Assembly: GCF_018129005.1 (NCBI RefSeq)
Contig: NZ_JAAEDL010000001.1
Coordinates: 62,001-126,000, forward strand
Source of the DNA: Neoroseomonas eburnea
GTDB taxonomy: Bacteria > Pseudomonadota > Alphaproteobacteria > Acetobacterales > Acetobacteraceae
DNA length: 64,000 nt
Direction of reading: 5' to 3'
Every line of letters begins with the position of its first letter. Within the stretch, counting starts at the first letter, position 1. The position numbers were made by a program, and so were the translations under genes. Of the stretch, positions 8,049 to 16,600 are shown piece by piece. Under the pieces are notes generated by a model. That model was not told the origin of the DNA, did no database searches, and was given only the letters and a program-made list of their open reading frames with translations.

Positions 8049-9466
8049 CACGCGCCGAGCTCCGGCACCAGGCAATGCCCGGTCCGCCGCCAATGCCCGT
8101 AGAGCACCGCGAGCGCCGCGGACATCAGCCGCGCATGCTCGTCGTCGGCGCGGCTGGTCAGCATCACCGGCACCTTGGCGCCGACCACCAGCCCGCCGGT
8201 ATCGGCCTGGGAGAGGAAGACGAGCTGCTTCGCCAGCATGTTGCCGGCCTCGAGATTGGGCGCCACCAGCACGTCGGCGCGGCCGGCGACGGTGGAATGG
8301 ATGCCCTTGGTGCGCGCCGCCTCCAGGTCCACCGCATTGTCCATGGCGAGCGGCCCGTCCACCAGCCCGCCCTTGATCTGGCCGCGATCGGCCATCTTGG
8401 CGAGCACCGCGGCGTCGATCGTCGAGGGAATGGCCGGGTTGATCGTCTCGACCGCCGAAAGGATGCCCACCCGCGGTTCCTTCATCCCGATCGCGTTGGC
8501 GAGGTCGATCGCGTTCTGCACGATGTCGGCCTTGGTCATGAGGTCGGGCAGGATGTTGATCGCCGCGTCGGTGATCAGCATCAGCCCCTCGTGGCCGGGG
8601 ATGTCGAGCACGAAGACGTGGCTGATCCGCCGGCCCGCGCGCAGGCCCCCATCGGCCTTGGTGACGTGGCGCAGCACCTCGTCGGAATGGATGTTGCCCT
8701 TCATCACCGCCTCGGCGCGGCCTTCATGCACCAGGCAGACGGCGCGGGCGGGGGCGTCGTGGGCGCTCGCCACCGCCTCGATGCACACGCCCGACAGGTC
8801 CCAGCCGAGCTTCTCCGCCTCGGCGCGGATCACCGCCTCGGGCCCGACCAGGATGGGCTCGATCAGGCCCTCCTTGGTCGCCTCCCAGGCGCCGCCGAGG
8901 GAGTTCTCGTCGGTCGGCGCGGCGATCGCGGTCGGCATCGGCGGGATGCCGCGGCAGGCCTGCAGCAGGCGGGAGAACTTGCCGCGCCGCAGCAGGGTGA
9001 GCTCGGGGATGACGACGCCGTCGGTCACCAGCCTCACCGCGGGTGGGTTGACCTCCGCCGTGCCGTCGGCGACGAGCGTTCCGTCCTCCTTCACCAGCCG
9101 GCAGTCCATCACGAGCAGGTTGCCGGGCCGCTTCTCGCGCACCGTTACGGTCGCGACCACGGCCTCGCCGGCCTGCACGCGGGCATGGAAGTGCAGCTCC
9201 TGCGACTGATACACGGTGCCCGGCCCGGGCAGCTTGTTGCCGAGCACGGCGGAGAAGAGCGAGCCGCACCACATGGCGGGCGCGACCGGCGCCTGGCCGG
9301 TTTCCTGTTCCGATTCGCCGGGCAGGTGCACCGGGTTCAGGTTGCCCGAGGCATGGGCGAAGACCACCAGGTCGTTCGGCGTGCAGACGCGGGTCGCGCT
9401 CGCGCTCTCGCCGACCTTGATGTCATCCCAGGAACGTCCGACCAGGGCAGGGGCGGTGAGGCTCAC
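8048..9466 (-). CDS. pta: MaoC-like enoyl-CoA hydratase / phosphate acetyltransferase fusion
   Basis: 472 residues. The N-terminal 150 residues form a MaoC hot-dog domain with the hydratase signature FAHASGNLNPVHL. The remainder is a phosphate acyltransferase of the Pta/Ptb type (PTDENSLGGAWEA, MKGNIHSDEVLRHV, ITDAAINILPD). This fusion is known in proteobacteria and is usually annotated as bifunctional enoyl-CoA hydratase/phosphate acetyltransferase. The acyl-CoA used may be acetyl or a longer short chain. It overlaps scoB upstream and ackA downstream by ATGA, so product transfer to acetate kinase is likely. Confidence 0.9.
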   Translation of the reverse strand: MSLTAPALVGRSWDDIKVGESASATRVCTPNDLVVFAHASGNLNPVHLPGESEQETGQAPVAPAMWCGSLFSAVLGNKLPGPGTVYQSQELHFHARVQAGEAVVATVTVREKRPGNLLVMDCRLVKEDGTLVADGTAEVNPPAVRLVTDGVVIPELTLLRRGKFSRLLQACRGIPPMPTAIAAPTDENSLGGAWEATKEGLIEPILVGPEAVIRAEAEKLGWDLSGVCIEAVASAHDAPARAVCLVHEGRAEAVMKGNIHSDEVLRHVTKADGGLRAGRRISHVFVLDIPGHEGLMLITDAAINILPDLMTKADIVQNAIDLANAIGMKEPRVGILSAVETINPAIPSTIDAAVLAKMADRGQIKGGLVDGPLAMDNAVDLEAARTKGIHSTVAGRADVLVAPNLEAGNMLAKQLVFLSQADTGGLVVGAKVPVMLTSRADDEHARLMSAALAVLYGHWRRTGHCLVPELGA

Positions 9467-10113
9467 AGCGTCATCTCCGGAACGTCGTTGTCGAACATGA
9501 GGGGGGCGGCGGTGGCGGCGAGGATCTCCTCCAGCGCCACGCCCGGCGCGCGTTCGCGCAGGACCAGCCCCTCGGGCGTCGGCTCGATCACGGCGAGGTC
9601 GGTGACCACCAGGCTCACCGGCCGGGCGGAGGTCGGCGGCAGGGTCAACTCGGGGACGATCTTCGCTTCGCCCTTCGCCGCGTGCTGCATCGCCACCACC
9701 ACCCGCTTCGCGCCGCTGACGAGGTCCATCGCCCCGCCCATGCCGGCGACCATCTTCCCCGGCACCATCCAGTTCGCGAGTCGTCCCTTGGCATCCACCT
9801 GCAGCCCGCCGAGCACCGTCATCGCCAGGTGCCCGCCGCGGATCAGCGCGAAGGAGGTCGCGCTGTCGAAGGCGAAGGCGCCAGGCAGGGCGGAGATGAA
9901 GCCGCCGCCGGCGTCGGTCAGGTTCGGGTCTTCCATGCCTTCCGGCGGACGGGCGCCGAAGCCGATGATGCCGTTCTCGCTCTGGAAGGCGACGAGCATC
10001 CCTTCGGGTACGTAGCGCGCGACCATGGTCGGCAGCCCGATGCCGAGGTTCACCAGAGTGCGGTCGCGCAGCTCCTGCGCGACGCGGCGGGCGATGATCT
10101 CCTTGGCGTCCAT
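9463..10113 (-). CDS. scoB: 3-oxoacid CoA-transferase, subunit B
   Basis: 216 residues. The SENGIIGFG segment carries the catalytic Glu that forms the enzyme-CoA thioester in subunit B of this class. The enzyme moves CoA between succinyl-CoA or acetyl-CoA and a 3-oxoacid such as acetoacetate. Subunit A is encoded immediately upstream with a 1-base gap. The stop overlaps the pta start by ATGA. This links acetoacetate, and so PHB breakdown, to the acyl-CoA pool used downstream. AtoA is an equally good name; donor and acceptor cannot be read from sequence. Confidence 0.92.
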   Translation of the reverse strand: MDAKEIIARRVAQELRDRTLVNLGIGLPTMVARYVPEGMLVAFQSENGIIGFGARPPEGMEDPNLTDAGGGFISALPGAFAFDSATSFALIRGGHLAMTVLGGLQVDAKGRLANWMVPGKMVAGMGGAMDLVSGAKRVVVAMQHAAKGEAKIVPELTLPPTSARPVSLVVTDLAVIEPTPEGLVLRERAPGVALEEILAATAAPLMFDNDVPEMTL

Positions 10114-10114
10114 C

Positions 10115-10768
10115 TCAGTGCGGCCTTTCGACGAGGTGGGTCACCAGGATGCCCGGCGTGCGGACATGATCGGGCGGGATGACGCCGATCGGCACCACCT
10201 CGTCCGGCTCGGCGATCACGATCTTCGCCGCCATCGCCATGACCGGGTTGAAGTTCTGCGCCGTCAGCCGGTAGGTCAGGTTGGCGTAGTAGTCGGCCTC
10301 GTAGCAGTGCAGCAGCGCGACATCGGCGCGCAGCGGCTTCTCCAGCAGGTAGTCGCGGCCATCGACCGTGATGCGCTGCTTGCCGTCCTCGACCACCGTG
10401 CCGAGGCCGGTTGGCGTCAGCACACCGCCGAGGCCGGCCCCGCCGGCGCGGATGCGCTCGGCCAGCGTGCCCTGCGGCACCAGCTCGACCTCCATCTCGC
10501 CGGCGATCATCTTCTTCTGCGTCACCGGGTTCAGCCCGATATGGCTGACGATGCAGCGCGCGACGCAGCCGGCATCGATCAGCACGCCGATGCCGTGGCC
10601 TGGCCGCGCCGTGTCATTGGCGATGACCGTCAGGCCCCTCGCCCCGCGCGCCGCCAGCGCGGCGATCACGCGATGGGGCGAACCCACCCCCATGAAGCCG
10701 CCGATCATCACCGAAGCGCCGTCCGGGACCAGCGCCGCCGCCTCGTCCGCCGTGAGAGCCTTGCGCAT
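10115..10768 (-). CDS. scoA: 3-oxoacid CoA-transferase, subunit A
   Basis: 217 residues from the ATG at 10766-10768, just after the fabI stop at 10774. It shows the subunit A features: VPDGASVMIGGFMGVGSP near the N-terminus, then a nucleotide/CoA-binding alpha/beta fold with LLEKPLRADVALLH and a late NLTYRLTAQNFNP. It forms the heterodimer or heterotetramer with the subunit encoded next. A longer frame extends upstream across fabI, but this ATG gives the expected length. Confidence 0.92.
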   Translation of the reverse strand: MRKALTADEAAALVPDGASVMIGGFMGVGSPHRVIAALAARGARGLTVIANDTARPGHGIGVLIDAGCVARCIVSHIGLNPVTQKKMIAGEMEVELVPQGTLAERIRAGGAGLGGVLTPTGLGTVVEDGKQRITVDGRDYLLEKPLRADVALLHCYEADYYANLTYRLTAQNFNPVMAMAAKIVIAEPDEVVPIGVIPPDHVRTPGILVTHLVERPH

Positions 10769-10773
10769 CGTGC

Positions 10774-11601
10774 TCACGCCACGTTGTGCAGGCCGGCGTC
10801 GACGTAGATCGTGTCGCCGGTCATGCCAGACGAAGAGCCACCGACCAGGAAGGCGACCACGCGCCCGACCTCCGCGATGTCCACCAGCCGGTGCGCGGGC
10901 GCGCGCTCCATCGCCATCTGCACCAGCTCGTCGAACTGCGCGATGCCGCTCGCCGCGCGCGTCTTGAGCGGACCGGGGGAGACGGCGAAGACCCGGATGC
11001 CCTTGTCGCCGAGCTCGTTCGCCGCGTAGCGCACGCAGGCCTCGAGCGCCGCCTTCACCGGCCCCATGACGTTGTAGTTCCCGACCACCTTGTCGGCGCC
11101 GTAGTAGGACATGGTCGCCAGCACGCCGCCCTGCGTCATCAGCGGCTCGGCGAGCTTCGCCATGCGCAGGAACGACCAGCAGGAGACGTGCATCGCCTGG
11201 GCGAAGCCCTCGGCCGAGCAGTCCACCACGCGCCCGTGCAGGTCCTCGCGCGGGGCGAAGGCGATGGAGTGGATGACGAAGTCGAGCCGTCCCCATTCCC
11301 TGGCGATGCGCTCGAACAGCGCCTCGAGCTGCCCGGGCTGCTGCACGTCGAGCGGGGCGATGATCTCCGCCTGCAACTGCTCGGCCAGCGGGCGGACGTA
11401 TTTCTCCGCCTTCTCGTTCAGGTAGGTGACGGCGAGGTCGGCGCCGAAGGCGCGCAGCTTCACCGCGCAGCCATAGGCGATCGAATCGGCGTTGGCGATG
11501 CCGACCACCAGGCCGCGCTTGCCCTTCAGCATGTCGCCGACGCGGCTGTTCGGGTCCCAGACGGTGGGCAGCGGGTCACGCGGACGTTGTTCCGAGGACA
11601 C
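10774..11601 (-). CDS. fabI: Enoyl-[acyl-carrier-protein] reductase, FabI type
   Basis: 275 residues. Atypical SDR: the cofactor loop is GIANADSIAYG rather than the classical TGxxxGIG. The catalytic Tyr and Lys lie in NYNVMGPVKAALE (Tyr-x6-Lys), the FabI signature, followed by VSPGPLKTRAASGI. It reduces enoyl-ACP with NAD(P)H in fatty-acid synthesis. It is the first gene of a six-gene run ending in acetate kinase and DUF3141. A similar fabI-pta-ackA grouping is known from rhizobia as far as I recall, so it may be a second FabI specialised for this operon. Confidence 0.92.
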   Translation of the reverse strand: MSSEQRPRDPLPTVWDPNSRVGDMLKGKRGLVVGIANADSIAYGCAVKLRAFGADLAVTYLNEKAEKYVRPLAEQLQAEIIAPLDVQQPGQLEALFERIAREWGRLDFVIHSIAFAPREDLHGRVVDCSAEGFAQAMHVSCWSFLRMAKLAEPLMTQGGVLATMSYYGADKVVGNYNVMGPVKAALEACVRYAANELGDKGIRVFAVSPGPLKTRAASGIAQFDELVQMAMERAPAHRLVDIAEVGRVVAFLVGGSSSGMTGDTIYVDAGLHNVA

Positions 11602-11783
11602 GGCGAAGCTCCCTGCTTGCTGCTTGCGTTGGTCCGCTCATGACGCGTCCGGGAGGACGCGGCATTGAAGTAGGACAAATCCGCACCGTTCCGCGACCAC
11701 ATTTTTGTTGCAACGCAGCAGAATGCGCCGCCTGGACCGCCCGGCACGGCGATGCTTCGCTTCCGGCCCAGGAGGAACGCCGC
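11602..11783. promoter_or_regulatory. Divergent promoter region of the fabI operon and the alcohol dehydrogenase gene
   Basis: 182 bases separate two divergent start codons. The stretch at 11708-11720 reads TTGCAACGCAGCA; on the other strand it is TGCTGCGTTGCAA. This resembles TGC-rich PhaR operators described upstream of PHA genes in alphaproteobacteria (CTGC-N3-GCA core). It lies 64 bases before the dehydrogenase start. A clear Shine-Dalgarno GGAGG is at 11771-11775. The PhaR assignment is inference from the motif and from the PHA-related operon content. Confidence 0.4.
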
Positions 11784-12848
11784 ATGAAAGGTGTCGTCTT
11801 TACCGGGGACCGGAAGCTCGAGCTGATGAATTTCCCGGACCCCACGCCCGGCCCGGGGGAGGTGGTGCTGGAGATCCGCGCCTCCGGCATGTGCGGCAGC
11901 GACCTGAAATTCTATCGCGCGCCGGGCGGTCCGGGGCGGACCGCGTCGCTCGGCCTCGGCGCCACCTCCGGCCCGCTGATCGCCGGGCATGAGCCCTGCG
12001 GCGTGGTGGTCGCGATCGGCGAGGGTGTTGCTCCGAACCAGGCCTGGATCGGCATGCGCGCCATGCAGCACCACTACCGCGGCTGCGGGGTCTGCCCGCA
12101 ATGCAGTACCGGCTGGATGCAGCTTTGCGTCGAGGGCGTGAAGGAAGTCTACGGCGCGACCGGCCACGGCGCCCATGCGCGCTACATGAAATGCCCGGCG
12201 CGCACGCTGGTGCCGCTGCCCGACGAGCTTTCCTTCGAGACCGGCGCCGCCATCTCCTGCGGCACCGGCACGGCCTGGGGTGCCTTGCAGCGGCTCGGGC
12301 TGACGGGGGACCAGACCATCGCGGTGTTCGGCCAGGGGCCGGTGGGGCTGTCCGCCACGCTGATCGCGGCGAAGATGGGCGCGCGGGTGATCGCGCTCGA
12401 CACCTCGCCGGAACGCCTGGCGCGGGCGAAGGAATTCGGCGCCGACCTGCTGATCAATCCGGCGGAGACCAACGACGTGCTCGGCGCGATCAGGGAGGCG
12501 ACGCATGGCCTCGGCGCGCATGCCTCGATCGACGCTTCCTCCAACCCGCTCGCGCGGCGCCAGGCGGTGCAGTGCGTGCGCACCTGGGGCAAGGCCTGCT
12601 TCGTGGGGGAGGGGGGCGAGGTCACCCTCGACGTCAGCCCCGACCTGCTGCGTCGCCAGGTGACGCTGATCGGGTCCTGGACCTTCTCGACCGTCGGGCA
12701 GTTCGAATGCGCGCGCTACGTGGCGGAACGCCAGGTGCCGGTGGACCGGCTGTTCACCCATCGCTGGACGCTCGACCAGGCGGAGGAGGCCTATCGCCTG
12801 TTCGACCGGCAGACCAGCGGCAAGGGCGTCATCCTGCCCGCCGCCTGA
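11784..12848 (+). CDS. Zinc-dependent medium-chain alcohol/polyol dehydrogenase
   Basis: 354 residues. The start follows a strong GGAGG eight bases upstream. Catalytic zinc ligands appear as MCGSD and GHEPCG. A structural zinc knot is complete (CGVCPQC plus a later Cys). The Rossmann loop is FGQGPVGLS, and the Asp in ALDTSPE indicates NAD preference. Overall it resembles threonine, iditol or polyol dehydrogenases, but the substrate is not identifiable. It runs away from the fabI operon and is followed after 68 bases by a NIPSNAP protein. Confidence 0.88.
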   Translation: MKGVVFTGDRKLELMNFPDPTPGPGEVVLEIRASGMCGSDLKFYRAPGGPGRTASLGLGATSGPLIAGHEPCGVVVAIGEGVAPNQAWIGMRAMQHHYRGCGVCPQCSTGWMQLCVEGVKEVYGATGHGAHARYMKCPARTLVPLPDELSFETGAAISCGTGTAWGALQRLGLTGDQTIAVFGQGPVGLSATLIAAKMGARVIALDTSPERLARAKEFGADLLINPAETNDVLGAIREATHGLGAHASIDASSNPLARRQAVQCVRTWGKACFVGEGGEVTLDVSPDLLRRQVTLIGSWTFSTVGQFECARYVAERQVPVDRLFTHRWTLDQAEEAYRLFDRQTSGKGVILPAA

Positions 12849-12916
12849 CCCCCCCCCCGTTGCGCCCCGGCGCGGCGCGGCGGATGGTGCGGCGCCTGCG
12901 ATTCAGAGGATACGCG

Positions 12917-13597
12917 ATGTACATCGAACACCGGCAGTACACCTTCCATCCCGGCAAGCAGCCGCAATGGCTCGACGCTTTCGCCAACCACGGGTTCCCC
13001 TCCTCGGTCCGTACCCTGGGCGCGCCGTCGCTCGGCACCTTCACGGCCGAGGTCGGCCCCATCAACCGCTTCGTCTTCATGCGCGGCTGGGACGACATCG
13101 ACACCCGCGACGCCGGCCTCGCGGCGCGCGAGGCGGATCCGCAATGGGCGGAATTCAAGAAGCACTCCGCCGGCTGCCTGATGAGCCAGGAGGTCAAGTT
13201 CCTCAAGCCGACCGGCTTCTCGCCCATCACCAGCGCGAAGGACTTCGTCTTCAAGCGCGAGATCGGCGGCAGCGGGATGATCGTCGATCACCGCACCTAC
13301 GATTTCCACCCGGGCAAGATGCCGGCCTGGATCAAGGCCTATGAGGAGATCGGCCTGCCCGTGCAGAAGCGGCTGCTCGGGCAGCTCCTGATGTTCGCGG
13401 TCACCGAGATCGGGCCGATCAACCAGGTCGTGTTCATGTGGCTCTACGAGGGCTTCGGCGACCGCGACCGCCGCCGCACGGCGATGGCGAACGATCCGCA
13501 ATGGCAGGAATTCGGCAAGCTCGTGGGCGGGCTCGGCGCGCTGAAGCAGCAGACCGTCATGGCGTTGAAGCCGACCTCCTTCTCGGTCGTGAAGTGA
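12917..13597 (+). CDS. Two-domain NIPSNAP family protein
   Basis: 226 residues made of two related halves. The first begins IEHRQYTFHPGKQPQWLDAF and the second VDHRTYDFHPGKMPAWIKAY. Each half ends in a segment with DPQW followed by a Phe-Lys-Pro-Thr strand, as in ferredoxin-like NIPSNAP domains. The function of the family is unsettled; bacterial members often sit near small-molecule catabolic enzymes. The preceding dehydrogenase (68 bases upstream) may be a partner. No export signal. Confidence 0.85.
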   Translation: MYIEHRQYTFHPGKQPQWLDAFANHGFPSSVRTLGAPSLGTFTAEVGPINRFVFMRGWDDIDTRDAGLAAREADPQWAEFKKHSAGCLMSQEVKFLKPTGFSPITSAKDFVFKREIGGSGMIVDHRTYDFHPGKMPAWIKAYEEIGLPVQKRLLGQLLMFAVTEIGPINQVVFMWLYEGFGDRDRRRTAMANDPQWQEFGKLVGGLGALKQQTVMALKPTSFSVVK

Positions 13598-13609
13598 TCG
13601 CGGGGGGGC

Positions 13610-13773
13610 GCGTCCCTCCCGCACCACGGTTGCATCCGGAGGGACGCTGCCCCTCCAGGCCACCCTGCCAAAGGCCGAAAGGCCTTTGGAAACCGGTCGT
13701 TCCGGCGGGGGCCGGGGTGGCCCGGCCACCCCGGCCCGAGAGGGGCTTGGGGAGAGGCGGCGCCTCTCCCCAA
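13610..13773. repeat. Array of four perfect inverted repeats after the NIPSNAP gene
   Basis: Arm pairs are 13610-13619/13638-13647 (10 bp), 13668-13676/13681-13689 (9 bp, GAAA loop), 13709-13720/13726-13737 (12 bp) and 13747-13758/13762-13773 (12 bp, GGC loop). A weaker 6-bp pair follows at 13823-13840. The arm GGCGCCTCTCCCCAA is directly repeated from 13778. The 290-base spacer (13598-13887) otherwise holds no gene. The first hairpins could end the dehydrogenase/NIPSNAP transcript; the rest looks like a repeat element. Confidence 0.7.
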
Positions 13774-13887
13774 CCGCGGCGCCTCTCCCCAAACGAAAGC
13801 GCGCCCCGGACCTGGTGAGGGCAGCGGGTTCACCCCCGCTTAAGCCCCGGCCGGCGAGGATGACATCCTTCGCCACCCGGTAGGACC

Positions 13888-15453
13888 ATGCAGGAAATCG
13901 TTCGCCCCCCGGCCCCCAGTGCCGCGGACCGCTTCCTGACCTTCGCCTTCGCCGCGGCTGAGCTGCTGGTCGAAATCGATACCGACGGCCGCATCACCTT
14001 CGCCGAGGGCGCCTTCCCGGCGCGCTTCGGTCGATCTGGGCGAAGCTTCGTCGGCGAGCGGGTGCAGGCGCTGGTGGCACGTGACCTGCGCGCGGGCATG
14101 GGCACCGCGCTCGAACTCCTCAGCGCGACCGGGCGGATCCGCCCGACGGCCATCCGCCTCTCCGACAAGGCGCGTTCCCCCTTCAGCGTCGCCGGCCTCG
14201 CCGCGCCGGGGCGGGCTGGGCGCTTCTGCCTGACCTTCTCGCCGCTGCCCAACGACCTGCCGGGCGGGCCGCTGCCGGGCGGTCCCGGCCTCGCCCGCGC
14301 GGCCGAGGAACTGATCCGCACCGGCGAGGCGCCCGGCGCCCTGGGCCTGATCGAACTGACCGGCGATGGCGGGGCGATGGCACCGCGCGCCGACCTCGCC
14401 GCCCGCATCCAGGGCGTGCTGGCCTCGCATGGCGGGGCGGGGGCGGTCGCGGCGGATTTCGGCACCGGCCGCTTCGGCGTGCTGCCGGGGGAAGGGGTGC
14501 CGCATCTCGCGGATCTCGCCGGTCATGTCGCGCTGCTGCTCGCCCAGCACGGGCTGCCAGGCAGGATCGGCACGCGCGCCGTCTCCCTGGCGTCCGATGG
14601 CCTCAACCCGATCGAGGCGACGCGGGCGCTGCGCTTCGCGCTGTCGGCCTTCGCCCGCGGCGGCGATGCGGCGCTCGAGAAGGCGGGCTTCGCCGGTGGG
14701 CTCGCGGGGTTCGTCACCTCGGCCGCCGAGCGCGCCACCGCGCTCCGGCGTACCATCGCCGAGCGGCGCTTCCGCCTGGCCTTCCAGCCCATCGTCCTGC
14801 TCGCCGACCGTCGGGCCCACCACTACGAGGCGCTGCTGCGCCCGATCCCCACCCCGGGCACGCCCTATGGGGATGCCTCGGAATTCATCGCCCTGGCCGA
14901 GACGGTCGGCCTGTCGGAGGCGCTGGACTGGGCCGTGGTGGAAACCGCCTGCGAAGCCGCCCGCGCGGCCGCCGGCGCGCGCATCGCCTGCAACCTTTCC
15001 GGCCTCTCGCTGCAATCCCCCGCCTTCCGCGACCGGCTCTGCGCCAAGCTGGAGGCGGCGCCCGATCTCGCCTGCCGCCTGCTGCTCGAGATCACCGAAA
15101 CCGCCGAGATCGAGGATGAAGCCGAAGCCCGCCGGACCGTGGAGGCCCTGCGCGCCCGCGGGCTGCCGATCTGCATCGACGATTTCGGCGCCGGCGCCGC
15201 CGCCTTCCGCTACCTTCGCGCCTTCCGGGTGGATTTCGTCAAGGTCGATGGCGTTTATGTGACTCATGCGCCGGAAAGCGAGCGCGACCGCGGCTTCATC
15301 TCCGCCATGGTGGACCTGGCGCGCACCGTCGGCGCCCAGGTGGTGGCCGAGCGCATCGAGACCGAGGCGCAGGCCGCGGTGATGCGCGACCTCGGCGTCT
15401 CCTTCGGCCAGGGCTACCTGTTCGGGCGGCCGGGGGCGCTGCCGGGCGGCTAA
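13888..15453 (+). CDS. PAS-like/EAL cyclic-di-GMP phosphodiesterase
   Basis: 521 residues, no membrane segment. An N-terminal PAS-like sensor (about 20-125) is followed by a poorly conserved linker with no GGDEF motif. The EAL domain starts near 290. Expected metal and catalytic residues are all visible: Glu in YEALLRP, Asn in CNLSG, Glu in LEITETAE, the Asp pair in DDFGAG, Lys in VKVDG, Glu in AERIE and Gln in GQGYLFGRP. It should hydrolyse c-di-GMP to pGpG. Although not in an obvious operon, it lies 43 bases before the glycosyltransferase genes. Confidence 0.85.
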   Translation: MQEIVRPPAPSAADRFLTFAFAAAELLVEIDTDGRITFAEGAFPARFGRSGRSFVGERVQALVARDLRAGMGTALELLSATGRIRPTAIRLSDKARSPFSVAGLAAPGRAGRFCLTFSPLPNDLPGGPLPGGPGLARAAEELIRTGEAPGALGLIELTGDGGAMAPRADLAARIQGVLASHGGAGAVAADFGTGRFGVLPGEGVPHLADLAGHVALLLAQHGLPGRIGTRAVSLASDGLNPIEATRALRFALSAFARGGDAALEKAGFAGGLAGFVTSAAERATALRRTIAERRFRLAFQPIVLLADRRAHHYEALLRPIPTPGTPYGDASEFIALAETVGLSEALDWAVVETACEAARAAAGARIACNLSGLSLQSPAFRDRLCAKLEAAPDLACRLLLEITETAEIEDEAEARRTVEALRARGLPICIDDFGAGAAAFRYLRAFRVDFVKVDGVYVTHAPESERDRGFISAMVDLARTVGAQVVAERIETEAQAAVMRDLGVSFGQGYLFGRPGALPGG

Positions 15454-15496
15454 CCAGCCGCTTGCCCTTCGGCGCCGGCCGGCGCAGGAAGCCAGC

Positions 15497-16600
15497 ATGA
15501 CGGCGCCCGCCCCGCCACGACTCGCCGTGGTCATCCCCTGCTACAACGAAGCCGCGAACGTCGCGCCCATGGTGGCGAAGCTGGACGCGGCCCTTGCCGG
15601 CATCCCCTGGGAAGCGATCTTCGTCGACGACGACAGCCCGGATGGCACGGCGGCGAGGGCCAAGGCCATCGCGGCGACCGACCCGCGCATCCGCTGCATC
15701 CGCCGCATCGGCCGACGCGGCCTCGCTTCCGCCTGCGTCGAGGGCATCCTCTCGACCGCGGCACCCCATGTCGCGGTGATCGACGGCGACCTGCAGCATG
15801 ACGAGACGATCCTGCCCCGCATGCTCGCCGCGCTCGAAAGCGGCGAGGCCGAGGTCGCCATCGGCAGCCGCAATGTGGAAGGCGGGGCGATGGGGGAGGG
15901 GCTGTCGCCCATCCGCCGCCTTGTCTCGGATGGCGGCGCGGCGCTCGCCAACGCCGCCCTGCCGGTCAAGGTCGCCGACCCGATGAGCGGCTTCTTCGCC
16001 CTGCCGCGGCCGCTCTTCGAGGAACTTGCCCCGAAGCTCACGGCGACCGGCTTCAAGATCCTGCTCGACATCCTGCTTTCGGCCGGGCGGCCGCTGCGCA
16101 TCGCCGAGATCCCCTATACCTTTCGCGCGCGGGAAGCGGGCGAGAGCAAGCTCGATGCCGGCGTGCTGCTGGAATTCGGCGGCCTGCTGGCGGACAAGGC
16201 GCTCGGCGGCATCGTGCCGCTGCGCTTCATGGCCTTCTCCCTGGTCGGCGGCATCGGCGTGCTGGTGCATCTCGTCGCGCTCGGCCTGCTGCACGGCATC
16301 GGGCCGCTGGATTTCGGGCCGGCGCAATGGGCGGCGACTCTGGTCGCGATGACGGCGAACTTCCTGCTCAACAACCGCATCACCTACCGCGACCGGCGCC
16401 TGCGCGGGCCGCGGCTGCTGCGCGGGCTGGTGCTGTTCTACGTCGTCTGCGGCATCGGCGCGGCGGCCAATGTCGGCATCGCCGGGCTGCTGGTGCGCGA
16501 CGGGCTGCTCGGCTGGGGGCTCGCCGGCGGGGCGGGGGCGCTGCTCACGGTGGTGTGGAACTACGCCGTTTCCTCCACCCTGGTCTGGCGCCCGCGCTGA
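15497..16600 (+). CDS. Polyprenyl-phosphate glycosyltransferase (GT2) with GtrA-like membrane domain
   Basis: 367 residues. The GT2 domain (1-235) has VVIPCYNEAANV, FVDDDSPDGT and DGDLQHD, the pattern of dolichol-phosphate mannosyltransferase (DPM1) type enzymes that load a sugar onto a polyprenyl phosphate. The C-terminal 120 residues form about four membrane helices of the GtrA/DPMS type. The product would be a lipid-linked sugar on the inner membrane. The stop shares one base with the start of the next gene (TGATG), which encodes the transferase likely to use the lipid-linked sugar. Confidence 0.92.
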   Translation: MTAPAPPRLAVVIPCYNEAANVAPMVAKLDAALAGIPWEAIFVDDDSPDGTAARAKAIAATDPRIRCIRRIGRRGLASACVEGILSTAAPHVAVIDGDLQHDETILPRMLAALESGEAEVAIGSRNVEGGAMGEGLSPIRRLVSDGGAALANAALPVKVADPMSGFFALPRPLFEELAPKLTATGFKILLDILLSAGRPLRIAEIPYTFRAREAGESKLDAGVLLEFGGLLADKALGGIVPLRFMAFSLVGGIGVLVHLVALGLLHGIGPLDFGPAQWAATLVAMTANFLLNNRITYRDRRLRGPRLLRGLVLFYVVCGIGAAANVGIAGLLVRDGLLGWGLAGGAGALLTVVWNYAVSSTLVWRPR

